A stretch of DNA of 64,000 bases from Bacillota bacterium (lineage in GTDB: Bacteria > Bacillota > SHA-98 > UBA4971), in assembly GCA_030024085.1 (NCBI GenBank), contig JASEJE010000003.1, positions 89,316-153,315 on the forward strand, written 5' to 3'. Position 1 is the first letter of the stretch. The number at the start of each line of letters is the position of its first letter. Of this stretch, positions 26,977 through 35,066 are shown one piece after another. A program made the position numbers and the translations under genes. The notes beneath the pieces are model-generated. The model was not told where the DNA came from. It saw only the letters and a list, made by a program, of their open reading frames with translations, and did no database searches.

Positions 26977-27571
26977 GCACGCTACCTCCTTCGACCCTGA
27001 CCTCCCCGGGCGAGGGGTCCACGGCAAACACCACGAATTCGCCCCTGAATACGTCCTCGCCCGCAACCTGCGAGACCACGTCCACATGATATCTCCTGCC
27101 CGCCCGCTCCGTCACCCTGGCCCTCGCGACGAGTCTCGCGCCCGCACGCACGGGGCGGAGAAACCTTATGCACGCCGTACCTGTGAGCGCCACCTCGGCG
27201 TCGACCAGCGCGACGGCGAGGGAGTTGGCCTGGGCGAAGATGTGGTGTCCCCTGACGATGCCGGTGCGCCTGAAGGCCATGTCGGCGGTGGGTTCGAGGA
27301 CAGACACGCCTTCTTCCCCGAGGGACAGGTGTGTGAGGTCACCTATGACTTCGCCGGTCATCACCGACCGCACGTTCTTCGTGGCCTCTTCCGCCACTCT
27401 CCGGGTGCGCTCGCGCGCTTCGGGGATCCCCAGCTCGAGCCTGTCGAGGCGGATGGTCTGAACGCTGACGCCCAGCGCCTCTGCAAGCTCCCTGTCGGTG
27501 ATGAACGGGTCTCTTTCGAGGAGTCCTCTGAGCCGCCGGTGGCGCTCAGGCTTGCCTGGTCTTGCGCCCAA
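26957..27571 (-). CDS. fapR: FapR, malonyl-CoA responsive repressor of lipid synthesis
   Basis: Represses fab/pls genes and is released by malonyl-CoA. 204 aa: N-terminal DeoR-like helix-turn-helix (ITDRELAEALGVSVQTIRLDRLELGIPEARER), linker helix, C-terminal hotdog thioesterase-like domain (FRRTGIVRGHHIFAQANSLAVALVD). TTG start with AGAGG upstream. It leads the operon fapR-plsX-fabH-fabD-fabG-acpP-fabF and has its own operator. Confidence 0.95.
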   Translation of the reverse strand: MGARPGKPERHRRLRGLLERDPFITDRELAEALGVSVQTIRLDRLELGIPEARERTRRVAEEATKNVRSVMTGEVIGDLTHLSLGEEGVSVLEPTADMAFRRTGIVRGHHIFAQANSLAVALVDAEVALTGTACIRFLRPVRAGARLVARARVTERAGRRYHVDVVSQVAGEDVFRGEFVVFAVDPSPGEVRVEGGSVHDEDRP

Positions 27572-27610
27572 CTTAAGCTACCTCTCCCCGCTCCTCTTTA
27601 GGACCACCTA

Positions 27611-27627
27611 TTAGCATCTGCTGCTAA
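27611..27627 (-). promoter_or_regulatory. FapR operator
   Basis: TTAGCATCTGCTGCTAA, a 17-bp dyad with TTAGCA/TGCTAA arms. The known FapR box is TTAGTACCTRNTACTAA: same length and outer TTAG/CTAA. It covers the expected transcription start of fapR, fitting autorepression. Confidence 0.85.
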
Positions 27628-27630
27628 TCC

Positions 27631-27660
27631 AGTATACAATGGCCCGTGGGACATTTGCAA
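27631..27660 (-). promoter_or_regulatory. SigA-type promoter of fapR-plsX-fab operon
   Basis: Minus strand TTGCAA (27660-27655), 18-bp spacer, TATACT (27636-27631). Start expected near 27624, inside the FapR operator. Confidence 0.78.
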
Positions 27661-27710
27661 GCCCGAAATGCGAAGCAGCGAAGCGGCGAAGCGGGGTGAC
27701 CTGTAAACGA

Positions 27711-27779
27711 CGAAACCCCTGGCGGCACGCCCATCAACGCCCAAGGCGGAACATGGGACAGGCTTTCCAGGGGATTTCG
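27711..27779. repeat. Inverted repeat between rpmF and fapR
   Basis: CGAAACCCCTGG (27711-27722) and CCAGGGGATTTCG (27767-27779) form a 12-bp stem with a 44-nt GC-rich loop. On the minus strand it ends GGGGTTTCG, so it may terminate rpmF transcription before the fapR promoter. Nearby 27669-27694 holds three tandem GCGAAGC units. No gene is seen in 27661-27834. Confidence 0.5.
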
Positions 27780-27834
27780 GCCGAACTTCGCGGCTTCGCG
27801 CCTTCTCAGCTTGCGATTGAGCCCGCAGGGGAGC

Positions 27835-28038
27835 CTACGCTTCCTTCTTCTTTTTCTTCTCTTCCTCGACGGCCACGACCTCGCGCCCGTCGTAGTATCC
27901 ACACTCAGGGCACACCCGGTGCGGCATCTTCGTCGCGTGGCACTTGGGGCACCTCGCGAGCGCCGGGGTCTCGATCTTCCACGTGGCCCGGCGCTTCCTC
28001 GTCCTCGACTTGCCGAATCTACCTTTGGGGTTGGCCAT
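27835..28038 (-). CDS. rpmF: 50S ribosomal protein L32, zinc-type
   Basis: 67 aa. N-terminal MANPKGRFGKSRTRKRRA and a four-Cys zinc ribbon (CPKC, CPECG). Unusual C-terminal charged tail VEEEKKKKKEA. Follows yceD in the conserved yceD-rpmF pair. Confidence 0.97.
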   Translation of the reverse strand: MANPKGRFGKSRTRKRRATWKIETPALARCPKCHATKMPHRVCPECGYYDGREVVAVEEEKKKKKEA

Positions 28039-28064
28039 TTCCGCTCCACTCCTGTTACGAATGG

Positions 28065-28625
28065 TTAATCCTTGCGGTCCGCTTTCCCGTTCTCACGGAA
28101 ACCGATGTCAAGAAGAGCCGCAAGACGAATGTCACCCGGTGCGGCGGGGCAATCGCACAGCCCCTCGTTGAGGTTCCTGCCGCAGGAGGGGCACAGCCCC
28201 CTGCACTCGTCGCTGCACACAAGCTTCATGGGAATAGCCAGCGAGAGGCTCTCTCTCACCTCAGGCCCGATATCGATGAAATCGCCGTGATACTCGCGCT
28301 CATCCTGCCCGCTGTCGTCACCGCCCGCGGTCTGCCGCGGACGCCCGTCGTCTCGCCCGTTTTTGTATTGCTGCTCGAACTCGGACTCAACGCCCAGGTC
28401 GAACGGGGCAAGGCACCGATCACACGTGGCCTTGAGAGACGCCCTCGCCTTTCCCTGGACGAGCATGGCGCCGTGGCCGGTGTTCGTGGCCCTGGCCCGA
28501 ACCTCGACAGGGCCCGAGGGTATGAGCTCTCTCCCGGCAGCGCCCAGGTGCCCGACGCTTTCGCACAGTTCCACCTCGACGCTGGCGCTCCTGGTATCCT
28601 TGATGGTCGAGATATCGATCCGCAC
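28065..28625 (-). CDS. yceD: YceD/DUF177 family protein, probable 23S rRNA accumulation factor
   Basis: 186 aa; in bacteria and plants the family is tied to 23S rRNA accumulation. Cysteine motifs CDRCLAPF and CSDECRGLCPSCGRNLNEGLCDC suggest zinc binding. A Gly/Asp-rich linker (residues about 90-110) interrupts the middle. Start at GTG 28625, because the promoter at 28655-28683 puts the transcript start near 28649, excluding a TTG there. GGGAG lies 10 nt upstream. Confidence 0.88.
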   Translation of the reverse strand: MRIDISTIKDTRSASVEVELCESVGHLGAAGRELIPSGPVEVRARATNTGHGAMLVQGKARASLKATCDRCLAPFDLGVESEFEQQYKNGRDDGRPRQTAGGDDSGQDEREYHGDFIDIGPEVRESLSLAIPMKLVCSDECRGLCPSCGRNLNEGLCDCPAAPGDIRLAALLDIGFRENGKADRKD

Positions 28626-28654
28626 CGCGAGCACGCTCCCGCACAACAAGTCAA

Positions 28655-28683
28655 ATTATAAGCCAGGGCATCCCTGGCGTCAA
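28655..28683 (-). promoter_or_regulatory. Strong SigA-type promoter of yceD-rpmF with palindromic spacer
   Basis: Minus strand TTGACG (28683-28678), 17-bp spacer, perfect TATAAT (28660-28655). The spacer contains CCAGGGATGCCCTGG, a 6+3+6 dyad, possibly an operator. Confidence 0.85.
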
Positions 28684-28720
28684 GGAAAACCGAAAGCGCG
28701 AAGATGCCTGGCTTACGCCG

Positions 28721-29608
28721 TCATTCGCTCGCAGCCGCCTCGCGGACGCACGCCTGGTGATCAGGGTCCACCTTCCCCGAGCTGTGCAGTCTGCTACCGA
28801 GGAAGTGAATGCAGAAGTGACCGGGAAAGCCGTTGGTCCGCAGTGACTCGGCGCCGTGGGGCATCCCGTTCATCGAGGCCGCGATGCGCCTTCCTGCCAC
28901 CTCCACCACGATGGGCCGCCGCGCCCAGCTCCACCGGCCCCCGTATATCCTTTTCATGATCGCAGTGTCATCCGCGCTCACAGGCTCTGCATCCGCGTGG
29001 AGGTGGCCTCCGCGCCGCTTCACGCGGAACGCGAGACCGGTGCGGACATCCACCACGGTAGCGTACGATCTGAAGATGGACTTCACCCCATCCCAGTGGA
29101 GGGCCTCCACGGAGGCGCGTCCACCTCTCGACGGGACGCTCCCGGCCCCTGGGATCCGCAACTCCTGCCCGACCCTGACCGAGGATGGGTCCTGGATGTC
29201 ATTCGCCCGGACGATATCCTCGACACTGACATCGAACTTCCCGGCTATGACCCACAGGCTGTCCCCCGGCCGCACGACGTATGTTTTCACGCGGGCCTTC
29301 TCGAATTCGGCTTCAAGGCGGTTCCACGTGGATTGTCCCACGACGCCGTCAGCATCGAGGCCGTGCTCTCGCTGAAAGGCCTTTACCGCATGCAGCGTGC
29401 GGTCGCCGAACACCCCGTCGCACTCGCCGCGGTAGAATCCGAGGCCGGCGAGGACCTGCTGGAGCCGCAGCACGTCGTCGCCCCTCATGCCCTGCTTGAG
29501 CACTCGAGAAGAGGCACCTGCGGCCGCCGGGCCTGTACACAAGAAAACCGCAACGATGAGAGCCACACCAACCAGCGTGCGCGCATGTCCGAGCATGACC
29601 CGCTTCAA
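28721..29608 (-). CDS. Secreted peptidoglycan-binding/LysM protein
   Basis: 295 aa. N-terminal signal peptide (LVGVALIVAVFLCTGPAAAGA). PG_binding_1 domain about 38-98 (LKQGMRGDDVLRLQQVLAGL, GVVGQSTWNRL), LysM about 109-153 (YVVRPGDSLWVIAGKF). The C-terminal 130 residues (WDGVKSIFRSYATVVDVRTG ... GHFCIHFLGSRLH ... DPDHQACVREA) carry spaced His/Cys/His and Asp/His that could be catalytic or metal ligands, but I do not recognise the domain. TTG start, GGGGG upstream. Likely a cell-wall or spore-cortex protein, as its promoter looks SigH dependent. Confidence 0.88.
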   Translation of the reverse strand: MKRVMLGHARTLVGVALIVAVFLCTGPAAAGASSRVLKQGMRGDDVLRLQQVLAGLGFYRGECDGVFGDRTLHAVKAFQREHGLDADGVVGQSTWNRLEAEFEKARVKTYVVRPGDSLWVIAGKFDVSVEDIVRANDIQDPSSVRVGQELRIPGAGSVPSRGGRASVEALHWDGVKSIFRSYATVVDVRTGLAFRVKRRGGHLHADAEPVSADDTAIMKRIYGGRWSWARRPIVVEVAGRRIAASMNGMPHGAESLRTNGFPGHFCIHFLGSRLHSSGKVDPDHQACVREAAASE

Positions 29609-29672
29609 GACCGTCGCCCCCTGTCGCCTGCGGCCCCATCCGCGCGGCGTGATTGCAGTCTACGAATCTGTA

Positions 29673-30689
29673 TTATTCTCCAGGAGTGCCATTTTTCCTC
29701 CTAGCAATCTCATCCAGCGCCCGAAGGGCCGCATCGATGTCGTCCACAGGCATCACCTTCATGGTCGTTGCAGCCATCCTTGCTGCGTACTCGTTCTCGG
29801 AGGGCACGAGGAAGTAGCGGGCGCCCGCCCGCTCTGCGCAGGCTACTTTCTGCTTCACTCCGCCGATTGGACCCACGACCCCGTCGAGGCTGATGGTCCC
29901 TGTCCCGGCTATGACCTGGCCGCTCGTAAGGTCGCGGGGATCGAGCTGATCGAGGATCTCCAGGGCGAACATGAGGCCTGCGGACGACCCCTTGATCTCA
30001 TGAGGATTTATGCTTACCCTGACGGGCAGCTCGTGAGTGATGCTCGGGCTTACCAGTATCCCCACGGCAGCACGAGTCCGGTCTTCCGGATGTGGGACGG
30101 TGCGAATGGTGAAGCTCTCGACGCGGGTGCCGCGTCTCACGGAGAGGTCGACCTGTGCCCCGGGGCGCCTCTCGCCTATCCTCTTCACGGCCTCATCGGC
30201 TGTCTTCACAGGCCTTCCGTCCACAGCCACGATCACGTCGCCTTCCTGAAGGAGACCTACGGAAGGACCCCCCTTCAACACCTCCTCGATCTTCACCACC
30301 GCTTCGACATGGACGCGGTATCCCAGCTTTCGCAGGGCGACCGCGCCTGCCACGAGTTCGCTCTCCCGCATCATGCTTTCCATGATCTTGAGGTATCTCT
30401 TCATGTCCATGCCCGGGGGGATCTCCCGGCCCCGGGGCACCAGGTCCACCACAGGCGACATGCCTGCGACGATTGGGGATAGAATGCCCGCCGGGTGGCT
30501 CGTCACTGCGGTGAGAAGGAACGCTCCTTTCGCGTCGCGCACCCCTCCCTCCACGCTCACCATCCCTGACAGATTCTCCGCCGGGCCAGGCGCAATGACC
30601 ACGTAATTCCGGGCCAGGTAACCGTGAGCACCCGCAGTAACGAGGAGCGTTCCGATGAGCGCGAGCGCAAGGCGCTTTCGCCCTGTCAC
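29673..30689 (-). CDS. sepM: SepM/YlbL-type membrane PDZ-Lon protease
   Basis: 338 aa. N-terminal membrane anchor (LALALIGTLLVTAGAHGYLA), extracytoplasmic PDZ domain (VGLLQEGDVIVAVDGRPVKT), S16 Lon-type protease domain with Ser in HEIKGSSAGLMFALE and Lys in IGGVKQKVACAERAG. GTG at 30689 overlaps the patatin stop (GTGA) with GGAGGGGG 7 nt upstream. In Bacillus ylbK-ylbL show the same pairing. Confidence 0.93.
   Translation of the reverse strand: MTGRKRLALALIGTLLVTAGAHGYLARNYVVIAPGPAENLSGMVSVEGGVRDAKGAFLLTAVTSHPAGILSPIVAGMSPVVDLVPRGREIPPGMDMKRYLKIMESMMRESELVAGAVALRKLGYRVHVEAVVKIEEVLKGGPSVGLLQEGDVIVAVDGRPVKTADEAVKRIGERRPGAQVDLSVRRGTRVESFTIRTVPHPEDRTRAAVGILVSPSITHELPVRVSINPHEIKGSSAGLMFALEILDQLDPRDLTSGQVIAGTGTISLDGVVGPIGGVKQKVACAERAGARYFLVPSENEYAARMAATTMKVMPVDDIDAALRALDEIARRKNGTPGE
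29675..29701 (-). promoter_or_regulatory. SigH-type promoter of the LysM protein gene
   Basis: Minus strand GGAGGAAAA, 11-nt spacer, GGAGAAT: both boxes fit RnAGGAwWW and RnnGAAT. It lies in the last codons and stop of sepM; start expected near 29668, leader about 60 nt. Confidence 0.72.
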
Positions 30690-31501
30690 ACCAATACCCC
30701 CTCCAGCCCCCGGGCTATTCCTGGAAGACACGCTCGCGCGGCCGCCCTGCCGCGCTCGATGATCTCGGCCGCACGGTCGAGCCTCGTGGGCCCGATATCT
30801 GCGAGGTCCGGTGCGATGACGACGTCGGCGCCGAGTATCCTCTGGCGAAGTATCGCAAGCTCCATGAGCTCGACAGCGGTGGTGATCACCTCGAATATGT
30901 TCCTGACAGGCTCCTTCCTGTGGCGGTCCGGGGCGCCGTCTGCATTGCCGCCGGCAGACACTGCAATCACGAAGTCAGCCCCCATCTCCCGTGCCCGGCT
31001 CGCGGGCACGCGGTCGAGCACCGCCCCGTCCACGAGCAGACGGCCGCCGACCCTGACCGGCGCCACGATGCCCGGAACAGCCATGCTCGCCCGGATCGCC
31101 AGGGCGACCTCGCCCTCTCTCAGGAGGACCTCCTCGCCCGTCTCGATGTCAACGGCCGTCGCGGCAAATGGCAGGGAAAGGTCGGCGAACGACTTCCCGC
31201 GCGTGAGAACCCGCAGGAACTCCAGGATCCTGTCCCCTGCGACGAGGCCCATTCGAGGGAAGCAGAGGTCCACCAGGTGATCCCACTTGATATGCATCGC
31301 GAGCCGCTCCATCATGCCAAGATCGCGCCACGCAGCGTATATTCCCCCGACCAGCGCACCGGCGCTCGAGCCGACTATGACGTCGACGGGCACGCCCTCC
31401 TCCTCCAGGACCTGCAACACCCCGATGTGGGCCAGACCCCGGGCCGAGCCGGCCCCGAGGGCAAGGCCTATCCTGCAACGCGCTTCCCTTGCAAGCTGCA
31501 C
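30686..31501 (-). CDS. Patatin-like phospholipase (RssA/YlbK type)
   Basis: 271 aa lipid acyl hydrolase. Oxyanion motif GAGSARGLAHIGVL, nucleophile in GSSAGALVGG, catalytic Asp in VDGAVLDRVP. Start placed at GTG 31501 (VQLAREARCRIGLALG); more upstream in-frame sequence is GC-rich repeats and part of repeat D. Coupled to sepM. Substrate unknown. Confidence 0.88.
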   Translation of the reverse strand: MQLAREARCRIGLALGAGSARGLAHIGVLQVLEEEGVPVDVIVGSSAGALVGGIYAAWRDLGMMERLAMHIKWDHLVDLCFPRMGLVAGDRILEFLRVLTRGKSFADLSLPFAATAVDIETGEEVLLREGEVALAIRASMAVPGIVAPVRVGGRLLVDGAVLDRVPASRAREMGADFVIAVSAGGNADGAPDRHRKEPVRNIFEVITTAVELMELAILRQRILGADVVIAPDLADIGPTRLDRAAEIIERGRAAARACLPGIARGLEGVLV

Positions 31502-31569
31502 CCTACCACCCCACGGAATACCTCTATTAGGCCGCGGGCGCCGGTATGCTGGATCCTTGTGTCGTCGCG

Positions 31570-31625
31570 GGTCGCATGTCACGGGCCGCGAGATGCGGGC
31601 CGCGACATGCGGCGTCAGCATGTCC
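31570..31625. repeat. Short direct/inverted repeats upstream of patatin gene
   Basis: Two direct copies of CGGGCCGCGAgATG inside inverted CATGTC...GACATG. At 31693-31710 ACCGGG-gaacaa-CCCGGT forms a further hairpin beside repeat D. Role unknown. Confidence 0.45.
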
Positions 31626-31710
31626 CGGCAATCCCGGGCCGAGCGGTGCCTTAGCATAACACCTCCCCACCCCAAATATACATGTAGGGACAACCGGGGA
31701 ACAACCCGGT

Positions 31711-31919
31711 CTAGGCAGATCGCCACAAATTCGCGCTACTTTTCAGCGCGCAAGTCCTCTCCAGGGTTGCCGGTGTTGCACTCCGGGGACGGCGCGTGCG
31801 GTGAGCCTCGTTCGAATTTGGCGCACTGGCTAGCCAAATTCTCGACGCCCCGTCGTGCAAGCACCGGCAACCCCGACACCGTCAGGAGAAGTGGCGCAAA
31901 CTTATGGCGCCATACTTAA
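31711..31919 (+). repeat. Palindromic repeat, copy D (complete reference copy)
   Basis: 209 bp between divergent patatin and ylbJ. Left end CTAGGCAGATCGCCACAAAT, right end (reverse complement) TTAAGTATGGCGCCATAAG. Inner arms GGGTTGCCGGTG / CACCGGCAACCC, core CGAATTTGGC / GCTAGCCAAATTCTCG. The right end abuts the ylbJ ribosome-binding site, so the element occupies the ylbJ promoter region. Confidence 0.9.
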
Positions 31920-31937
31920 TACGGAGGTAGGGGCACC

Positions 31938-33224
31938 ATGGACGGTCGGACCCTCGTCACCCGGCGCGCTGCGTATCTTGTGGCCGCGGGCGCCCTCTTT
32001 GTCACCATCGCGATAATCGTGTACCCGGACGTGGCGTTCGAGGCATCTGTGGAAGGGCTGCGGGTCTGGTGGCACATCGTGTTTCCGGCGCTGCTCCCGT
32101 TCTTCATCGCTGCAGAGGCGCTCATGGCGCTCGGGGTCGTCCACTTCCTGGGCGTGCTCCTCGAGCCGCTCATGAGGCCGCTGTTTGATGTGCCAGGCGT
32201 GGGCGCCTTCGCATTCGCCATGGGGCTCACAGGGGGTTACCCCATAGGGGCCCGCATAACCGCGAACCTGCGAAAGCAAAACCTGTGCAACCAGATCGAG
32301 GGAGAGAGACTGGCAAGCTTTACTAACACTGCGGATCCGCTCTTCATGGCCGGCGCGGTGGCTGTGGGGATGTTCGGCATGCCTTCCCTTGCGTTCACCA
32401 TCTGTGGGGCTCATTACGTTTCCGCAGTGATCGTGGGAGTGCTGTTGCGGCTTCACGGGGGGTCCCAGGTGAGGCAGGAGCTATCCCAGGACCGCAGAGA
32501 GAACATACTCGCGCGTGCTCTTGCGGAACTCTATCGGGCCCGCCAGGCTGACGGCAGGTCCTTCGGCCAGCTCTTCGGCGATAGCGTGAAGGATTCGGTC
32601 AACAGCATGCTCCTCATCGGCGGGTTCATAATGATGTTCTCGGTGATCATCAGGGTCCTGACGGTCGCCGGGGTGACACGGCTGCTGTCCGCCCCCATCG
32701 CTTTCGCTCTGAGCCCGCTGGGCCTGGACCCCACGCTGGTACCGGCGTTCGTGAGCGGGTTCTTCGAGATCACCCTGGGGTCGGAGCTCGCAAGCAAGGC
32801 CGCGGCGCCCCTTCTTCACCGGATCATGGCGGCGAACGCCATAATCGCCTGGTCGGGGCTGTCTGTCTTCGCCCAGGTCACCACCATGTGTTCAGGAACA
32901 GACATCCGGATGACCCCGTATGTCGTATCACGTGTGGTCCAGGCAGCCATAAGCGCAGCCATCACCCTCCTGATGATGGGTCCCGCAGGTCAGAGCCTGG
33001 CGCGCATGGTGGTCCCTGCCTTCGTCACCCAGGTGACCACGCAGCACGTGCCTTTCCTTGCGCGCCTCGCGGGGTCGTCAGCCGCTCTCGCGCGCATGCT
33101 GGCGCTCATGGTCGCCATATCCCTGGTGATCTGGTTCCTCCAGCGCATACGTTTCATTGTAGTGCGCGTGAAGACGGAGACGAAGCCTATCCCTTCTTCT
33201 TCAGCTCCTCGACGCCGCGCCTGA
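31938..33224 (+). CDS. ylbJ: Sporulation integral membrane protein YlbJ
   Basis: 428 aa with about eight hydrophobic segments, nucleoside-transporter-like (gate) architecture. GLTGGYPIGARITANLRKQN and FFEITLGSELASKAAAPLLH are characteristic; YlbJ is needed for spore cortex formation in Bacillus. ATG has GGAGGT 9 nt upstream. One of two plus-strand genes; its end overlaps the convergent coiled-coil gene by 38 nt. Confidence 0.93.
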   Translation: MDGRTLVTRRAAYLVAAGALFVTIAIIVYPDVAFEASVEGLRVWWHIVFPALLPFFIAAEALMALGVVHFLGVLLEPLMRPLFDVPGVGAFAFAMGLTGGYPIGARITANLRKQNLCNQIEGERLASFTNTADPLFMAGAVAVGMFGMPSLAFTICGAHYVSAVIVGVLLRLHGGSQVRQELSQDRRENILARALAELYRARQADGRSFGQLFGDSVKDSVNSMLLIGGFIMMFSVIIRVLTVAGVTRLLSAPIAFALSPLGLDPTLVPAFVSGFFEITLGSELASKAAAPLLHRIMAANAIIAWSGLSVFAQVTTMCSGTDIRMTPYVVSRVVQAAISAAITLLMMGPAGQSLARMVVPAFVTQVTTQHVPFLARLAGSSAALARMLALMVAISLVIWFLQRIRFIVVRVKTETKPIPSSSAPRRRA

Positions 33225-33642
33225 CCACTTTCAGGGTCTTCTGGAGGCTCTCCTCCATCTTCAGGAGGGTCCCGGCCGCGTATTCGTCGGCGCCTCTTCT
33301 TACCTCGCTCGCCTGGGCCTTTGCTTCCTCGAGTATCCTCGATGCCTCGGCCTCGGCGGCCCTTACCACCTCGTTTTGGGACACCAGGGATGCGAGGTGG
33401 TCCTTTGCCGAGGCCCTCAGCCTCTCAGCCTCTGCCGTCGCCTCCGCGAGGATACGGTCCTTCTCTGCAAGCACCGCCTCGGCCTGCTTCACATCGTCAG
33501 GCAGGGCGATGCGTATCTGGTCGAGCAGTTCCAGGATCTCGTACCTGTCCGCGAGCACCCTGTTCACGAGAGGCACTTTTCGAGCTGTCTCGATTGTCTC
33601 TTCGAGCCTATCCAGAAGGTCCACCAGCTTGGTCTTACCCAC
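33187..33642 (-). CDS. Coiled-coil protein, ATP-synthase-b/DivIVA-like
   Basis: 151 aa. N-terminal helical segment (LVDLLDRLEETIETARKVPLVNRVLADRYEILELLDQIR), then a long Ala/Glu/Arg coiled coil (EAEASRILEEAKAQASEVRRGADEY) and a Lys-rich end. Families with this shape occur next to coaD in several Firmicutes; function unknown. GTG 33642 has GAGGAGG 7 nt upstream. Confidence 0.8.
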   Translation of the reverse strand: MGKTKLVDLLDRLEETIETARKVPLVNRVLADRYEILELLDQIRIALPDDVKQAEAVLAEKDRILAEATAEAERLRASAKDHLASLVSQNEVVRAAEAEASRILEEAKAQASEVRRGADEYAAGTLLKMEESLQKTLKVVRRGVEELKKKG

Positions 33643-33668
33643 CACGGTTCCTCCTCGTCGCGCCCGGT

Positions 33669-34142
33669 TCACCTTGCGGGGCGGAACTTCTCGGCGAGGC
33701 GACGAGCCACGTGATCGGGAACGAAGCCCCTCACGCACCCGCCAAAGCGCGCCACTTCTTTCACCATGCTCGAGCTCAAGAAAGCGTACTCGTTGGCGGT
33801 CATCATGAAGACCGTCTCGATGCCGTCTCCTATCTTGCGATTGACCGAAGCCATCTGAAACTCATACTCGAAGTCAGATAGCGCCCGCAGGCCTCGCACG
33901 ATCACCTGGGCGTCATGCTGCCGGGCGAAATCCACGAGAAGCCCGGAGAAGTGCGCGATCTCCACGTTCGGAAGGTGCGCGAGAGCGGCTGCAAGCATCT
34001 CGGTACGCTCATCGACGCTGAAAAGCGCATCCTTCGCAGGGTTGCCAAGCACTGCCACGATGAGCCTCCCGAATACCCTCGACGCCCGCTCAGCGATGTC
34101 CAGGTGACCATTGGTCACCGGGTCGAAGCTGCCCGGGTACAC
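33669..34142 (-). CDS. coaD: Phosphopantetheine adenylyltransferase, start unclear
   Basis: Penultimate step of CoA synthesis. 157 aa if started at GTG 34142: [15 protein letters not shown] (TxGH motif), [42 protein letters not shown]. The family begins about four residues earlier (MxxAVYPG). Upstream in-frame codons are ATT-GAC-GTA-ATC-ACA-GCG, none canonical, while AGGGGGG is 8 nt before the GTA. So either a rare start (GTA, ATC or ATT) or a shortened N-terminus. Overlaps no gene; rsmD ends 13 nt upstream. Confidence 0.95.
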   Translation of the reverse strand: MYPGSFDPVTNGHLDIAERASRVFGRLIVAVLGNPAKDALFSVDERTEMLAAALAHLPNVEIAHFSGLLVDFARQHDAQVIVRGLRALSDFEYEFQMASVNRKIGDGIETVFMMTANEYAFLSSSMVKEVARFGGCVRGFVPDHVARRLAEKFRPAR

Positions 34143-34155
34143 CGCTGTGATTACG

Positions 34156-34728
34156 TCAATCGCCCCCCTGTCCCCCGCCGGTCACCCGATAGAAGGATAC
34201 CACGGTATCGCCGAATCTTTCCAGCCTTACCAGTTCTACATTCGTCCCACGGTCCGGCATCTCCTGCCTGCGCTCGTGCCTTGCCACGATAATGCCGTCC
34301 TGCCTGACGAGCCTGTGCCCCGCAACAAGCTCGAGGGCCACGGGGACGAGGCCGTGACCGTACGGAGGGTCCACGAAGACGAGGTCGAACAGCTCATCCC
34401 TGCCTGCAAGCACCCGGACGGCCCACCTCACGTCGGCATGCAACACCCTGGCCTGTCCCGCGAGGGCCGTCTCCTCCAGGTTTCGCCGGATGACCGCCAC
34501 CATCCTCGCATCGCATTCGACGAACACGGCAAGTGCCGCACCGCGGCTGAGCGCCTCGATCCCAAGAGACCCCGTGCCTGCAAAAAGGTCAAGGCACCTG
34601 GACCCCTCTACATAAGGCGTAAGGATGTCGAACACCGACCTCTTCACCAGGTCCGTTACAGGGCGAGTTCTCATCCCCGGCGCCCCGGCAAGTCGCCTTC
34701 CTCTGGCTTTTCCCGCAATTACTCGCAT
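34156..34728 (-). CDS. rsmD: 16S rRNA (guanine-966-N2) methyltransferase
   Basis: 190 aa from [16 protein letters not shown]-binding [19 protein letters not shown], catalytic [10 protein letters not shown] (usual form DPPY). Weak ribosome-binding site (ACAGG). Paired with coaD as in most bacteria. Confidence 0.95.
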   Translation of the reverse strand: MRVIAGKARGRRLAGAPGMRTRPVTDLVKRSVFDILTPYVEGSRCLDLFAGTGSLGIEALSRGAALAVFVECDARMVAVIRRNLEETALAGQARVLHADVRWAVRVLAGRDELFDLVFVDPPYGHGLVPVALELVAGHRLVRQDGIIVARHERRQEMPDRGTNVELVRLERFGDTVVSFYRVTGGGQGGD

Positions 34729-34860
34729 TGCCTGTAGTGTTCCCTGAACGCGTTCCCCGGACGGCCAGACGACCTTGATATGGCACAACTTACCAGACAA
34801 AACCGCGAATATAACCCTGACTTGCGCACAAACTATGACCGAAAGAAGAGCCGAGGAAAA

Positions 34861-34879
34861 CGGCACCTGGGCGGTGCCG
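34861..34879 (-). terminator. Intrinsic terminator upstream of rsmD
   Basis: Minus strand CGGCACC-gccca-GGTGCCG then TTTTCC. It lies between degV (ends 35067) and rsmD (starts 34728). The 338-bp gap also has a GACGGTC-ttgc-GACCGTC hairpin (about 34938-34955) and a possible 22-codon reading frame starting MGEGF after GGAGG, running into the terminator. Either it ends the degV transcript or it is an attenuator ahead of rsmD. Confidence 0.6.
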
Positions 34880-35066
34880 GGGTTCCAAAACCCTCCCCCA
34901 TAAGCTCTTCCTCCGGTTTCTCCTCTCCCACGGGATGACGGTCGCAAGACCGTCGTCTTATTCTTGTCGTCCGCCACAGGCAAGAAAAGGCCCCGACGAA
35001 CCTCCGCCCGGGTCGCGCAACGCGAGGGCCCGCCGCCAGGTGCGAGCTCAGGGATAGCCGCCACGC

